Shown: positions 57,977-64,000 of the stretch, piece by piece
Layout: every line of letters starts with the position of its first letter
Numbering within the stretch: the stretch's first letter is position 1
Origin: Ganoderma boninense
Taxonomy: Eukaryota; Basidiomycota; Agaricomycetes; Polyporales; Polyporaceae
Reading direction: 5' to 3'
NCBI GenBank assembly: GCA_002900995.3
Contig: CM035305.1
Location: 2,774,467 to 2,838,466, forward strand
DNA: 64,000 nt
Program-made: the position numbers and the translations under genes
The notes under the pieces: model-generated
The model's database searches: none
What the model was told of the DNA's origin: nothing
Seen by the model: the letters and a program-made list of their open reading frames with translations, nothing else

Positions 57977-59082
57977 TTACCGCTTCTTGCCCTTGCCGCG
58001 TTGCTTCACTGTTTGAGGACTCGGGCCTTTCGCCGCTCCGGACGAAGCCCCTTTCACCTCTTCATTCGCTGCCGACAGCAGCTGGGAGAATCTAGACGGC
58101 AAAATGCAAAGAAGAGCCGTCAGCGCGCTGCAGTCCCGCATCATCATTAGCCGACGCACCCGCCCATGAGGTCTCCGCTTTGCAACGCGCTCTGCGCGCC
58201 GGACATCTTCGCATGTCGCTCCTTGAACTCTTCCATAATTTCCGGATCCAAGTTTTTCTGTGGTAAGGGCAGTTGAGTTAGCCGCGAGCTCCCACATGCC
58301 ATGTCACAGCGCAAGCCCGAGGCCGGGGGAAGAAGCAGGAGTTGAAGACAGACGGACCATCATCATGGGCGTCAGGAAAACAAGCCCGCCCGCGACGAGC
58401 ATCATCATCATCATTGGGTTCTTGAACATCGCGAGGACATTGAAGCTCTCGCGAGGTATGAAGTAATCGTGCTTTCCTCGGGCCGAAAGCGTGATTGGGT
58501 ATGGAAGCGTCACCGTGGAGGGCGGTGAGAGCGGGGTTCCAGGGAAATACGGTCGCACTTCAGGCAGAGTCTCCGATTCGAAGACATCGACACGTATCTA
58601 CGAAGAACGAGGTTAGCGTTGCAGTGAAAGGGAGTTACGTCAACAAGGTAAGGTTGACGCACTTGTTCGAAGGCATGGTCATGAGCCAGTACAGAGAGAA
58701 TGTACGTTCCTGCAGGCACGTCGGGTCTTTGGAAGTGTCCGCGGGTGAGGACGGCATGTAAGAAGTCTTGAGACCTTGCACTCACATAACGAACGAGCCA
58801 TCTCGCGTCACACCTCCGTGCAGTCTCCCATGATCCAGGACAACCTGGGCCTGACCCAAGTTGCTGAGGCCTAGCAAACCTTTCAGTCGGCAGCGGAGCA
58901 TCTCCTGATAATGTGACGTGTACCTTCGCAGTGCTCGTTCCACTGTATGCGGCCCTTCAAGTCGAATGCCAGGGCGGATACGCAGGAGCTGACGACGTCG
59001 GCGCAGTTAGCTCACGGTAACATCCACCATCTCAAAAAGACTCGAACCTTGCAAGAGCGAAAAGAGTCAGAGGTATGCGCAT
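57977..59082 (-). CDS. EMC7: ER membrane protein complex subunit 7
   Basis: A subunit of the EMC insertase in the ER. Signal peptide MRIPLTLFALASSCVSALAF, then DLKGRIQWNEHCE. Lumenal beta-sandwich with VVLDHGRLHGGVTRDGSFV, PDVPAGTYILSVLAHDHAFE, RVDVFESETLPEVRPYFPGT and LPYPITLSARGKHDYFIPRE. A single membrane helix with the run NPMMMMMLVAGGLVFLTPMM is the EMC7 signature. The cytosolic tail (NLDPEIMEEFKERHAKMSGA, SQLLSAANEEVKGASSG) ends in basic GKGKKR. About six introns with consistent phase. Divergent from UTP23 with 245 bases between starts. Confidence 0.9.
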
Positions 59083-59327
59083 AATGGGCTTGGTGTGGCA
59101 GAGCAGAGATAGGATATAGGATGGAACTCGGGGAGTAGCACAGTGCTTGACGCTACGCGACGACGTCAGGCCGGCGGGCCGGCGTCAGTGGCAGACTTCT
59201 TGTCTCTTGACGCTCAGGCTCTCGGTGTCCTGCGCGCAAGCTCTGCGCTCGCTGCTTTCGCTTCTTCGCGTCCGCCTGTACCATCTCATCGTTGTGTCTT
59301 TTTGTCGCCTTCATCTTTTGGCCCACC
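59083..59327. promoter_or_regulatory. Bidirectional promoter EMC7/UTP23
   Basis: 245 bases between the two start codons. No TATA box recognised; rich in CT/TC on the UTP23 side. Confidence 0.45.
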
Positions 59328-60425
59328 ATGCGACAAAAACGAGCCAAGGCATACCGCAAGCTCATGTCCCTCTACTCCATGTCATTCGGCTTCCGCCAGC
59401 CCTTCCAGGTCCTCGGTGCGTATACCCTCGCGTGCGCGACTTTGTCCCCCGTGTTCACCGCCGCCCTCTTTTCATACACAGTTGACTCGCACATGTGCAA
59501 GGAGGCCATGATGCACAAAATCGAGCTCGTGAAACAGCTCGGCTCGGTCCTGCAGGGCACGGTCAAGCCCTGTGAGTCCTGCCCTCCCTCTTTCCGTATC
59601 CTTACCCATGACAGATGGTTGACGTGCATCCGGCGAAGCCGCGCTTCAGTGATCACGCAATGTAGCATCGAGGAACTTTATCGCCAGGAAAAAGATCACA
59701 AGTTCGCTGTGGAGCTCGCGAAGACGTTCGAACGTCGCAGATGCAACCACCGGCAACCGATACCCGGAGACGAATGCTTGACTAGTGTCGTAGGTCAGTG
59801 CCGTCTCGCATGCCCAAATGCATGGCCCGGCATGCCAAAACGGAAAGTTGATCGTCGTGCGGTCTATGTAGGCGATACGAACAGGCATCGCTATGTCATT
59901 GCAACACAATCGCCAGGGCTGCGACAGCAACTGCGCGCCATACCCGCCGTGCCCATCGTTCATGTAAACCGCTCCGTGATGATCCTCGAGCCGGTTAGCG
60001 ATGCCACGCTCCGTGCGAAGGCCCTCGTACGTTGTCATGTCGATGTCCGACACTCTGTCCATGGACTCATTTGACATCTACCACTGTAGGAGGAAGATAA
60101 AGCTCTCCGTCCCACCGAACCGGAAGCAGCCAAACTCACTGCCACGACTATTGTCCCAACCGCACTGCCCCGCAGAAACAGGGGTCCAAAAGGCCCCAAC
60201 CCTCTCAGCACGAAGAAGAAGAAAACCAGACCCGAAGAGAATGGTTCCGCGGCCAAGAATGAACTTCGAAATTCTAAAGCGCAGATTGGCGAAAAGCGTA
60301 CACGGCAGGATGATGATAAAGACGAGGGCCCCGAATCGGCGGTAGATGGTTCAGTTCATAAGAGGAAACGACGAAGGAAGCACGGAGGATCAAGCTCAAA
60401 AACCACACAGGAGGCTGTAGATTGA
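59328..60425 (+). CDS. UTP23: Ribosome biogenesis factor Utp23 (PIN-like)
   Basis: A nucleolar SSU processome component needed for early 18S rRNA processing and snR30 release. MRQKRAKAYRKLMSLYSMSF GFRQP-FQVL is the hallmark N-terminus. Further exons: VDSHMCKEAMMHKIELVKQL, MITQCSIEELYRQEKDHKFA, TFERRRCNHRQPIPGDEC (the zinc-binding C-H-C motif), then HRYVIATQSPGLRQQLRAIP and VPIVHVNRSVMILEPVSDAT. The C-terminal tail is highly basic (RNRGPKGPNPLSTKKKKTRP, HKRKRRRKHGG), suited to RNA binding and nucleolar targeting. About four introns. Catalytic PIN residues are usually lost in Utp23, so no nuclease activity is claimed. Confidence 0.93.
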
Positions 60426-60599
60426 TCATGTATTAAATTGTCTGCCGCTCTACACACACCCACTCAACAACTGCATTTCGCCTGCTTCAATGCACACATA
60501 CTTTCAAAGAGTGAAAACATTCATGCGATAAGATGCAATGGTACCATGGTCTAACACAAATACAACAAATGACTGACACAGCAATCAACGACGACGCCC

Positions 60600-63986
<3,387 letters not shown>

Positions 63987-64000
63987 TGCCGAGGTATGAG

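Overview
The window is nuclear DNA of a filamentous basidiomycete, most likely a wood-decay Agaricomycete of the Polyporales type. The grounds are dense intron-rich genes with short introns (about 45-70 bases, GT-AG), GC-rich exons, a GH74-CBM1 plant cell-wall enzyme, an agaricomycete-style kinase-like gene, BTB-domain paralogues, and closest-family matches to fungal housekeeping proteins. No rRNA, tRNA, CRISPR or prokaryotic operon structure was found. The placement below class level is an inference.

Layout. 1-14.3 kb: 5' end of an unknown gene, mitochondrial aspartate aminotransferase and cytosolic aspartyl-tRNA synthetase (divergent), a small single-pass membrane protein, an Ssh4/Ear1-like Rsp5 adaptor, the AMPK gamma subunit Snf4, a Vam7-like PX-SNARE and an Mtm1/SLC25A39-40-type mitochondrial carrier. 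14.3-19 kb: one large gene for an LRR-DH-PH Rho guanine nucleotide exchange factor. 19-21.6 kb: no gene seen. 21.6-24 kb: an amino acid permease. 25.4-28.3 kb: a long kinase-like protein with an altered catalytic loop. 29.7-32.8 kb: a secreted GH74 xyloglucanase with CBM1. 33-46.2 kb: a leucine-rich RNI-type protein, an F-box protein, a multi-pass membrane protein of unknown family divergent from TVP23, an MSG5-type dual-specificity MAPK phosphatase, and NADH-cytochrome b5 reductase. 46.6-51.3 kb: a graveyard of at least three BTB/POZ paralogues with frameshifts, one of them apparently split by a 1.17-kb segment bounded by a perfect 17-base inverted repeat. 51.8-64 kb: a glutathione S-transferase with a Src-like N-terminus, DLT1, a secreted CAP/PR-1 protein, a small conserved-looking protein, EMC7 divergent from UTP23, polyubiquitin (five units), and a WDR5/Swd3-type WD40 protein.

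Functions are mostly unrelated housekeeping roles, as expected for a eukaryotic chromosome. Several compact divergent pairs share promoters (AAT/AspRS, Ssh4/Snf4, membrane protein/TVP23, MSG5/CBR1, EMC7/UTP23). The variable parts are the kinase-like gene, the repeat-bearing stretch upstream of the xyloglucanase, and the BTB cluster. The most noteworthy observations are the inverted-repeat-bounded insertion in a BTB gene, the GST with two alternative starts (one giving a myristoylation-plus-basic motif), and the kinase-like protein that lacks the HxD aspartate. Exon junctions were placed by eye from GT/AG, reading phase and family similarity; no search was run.
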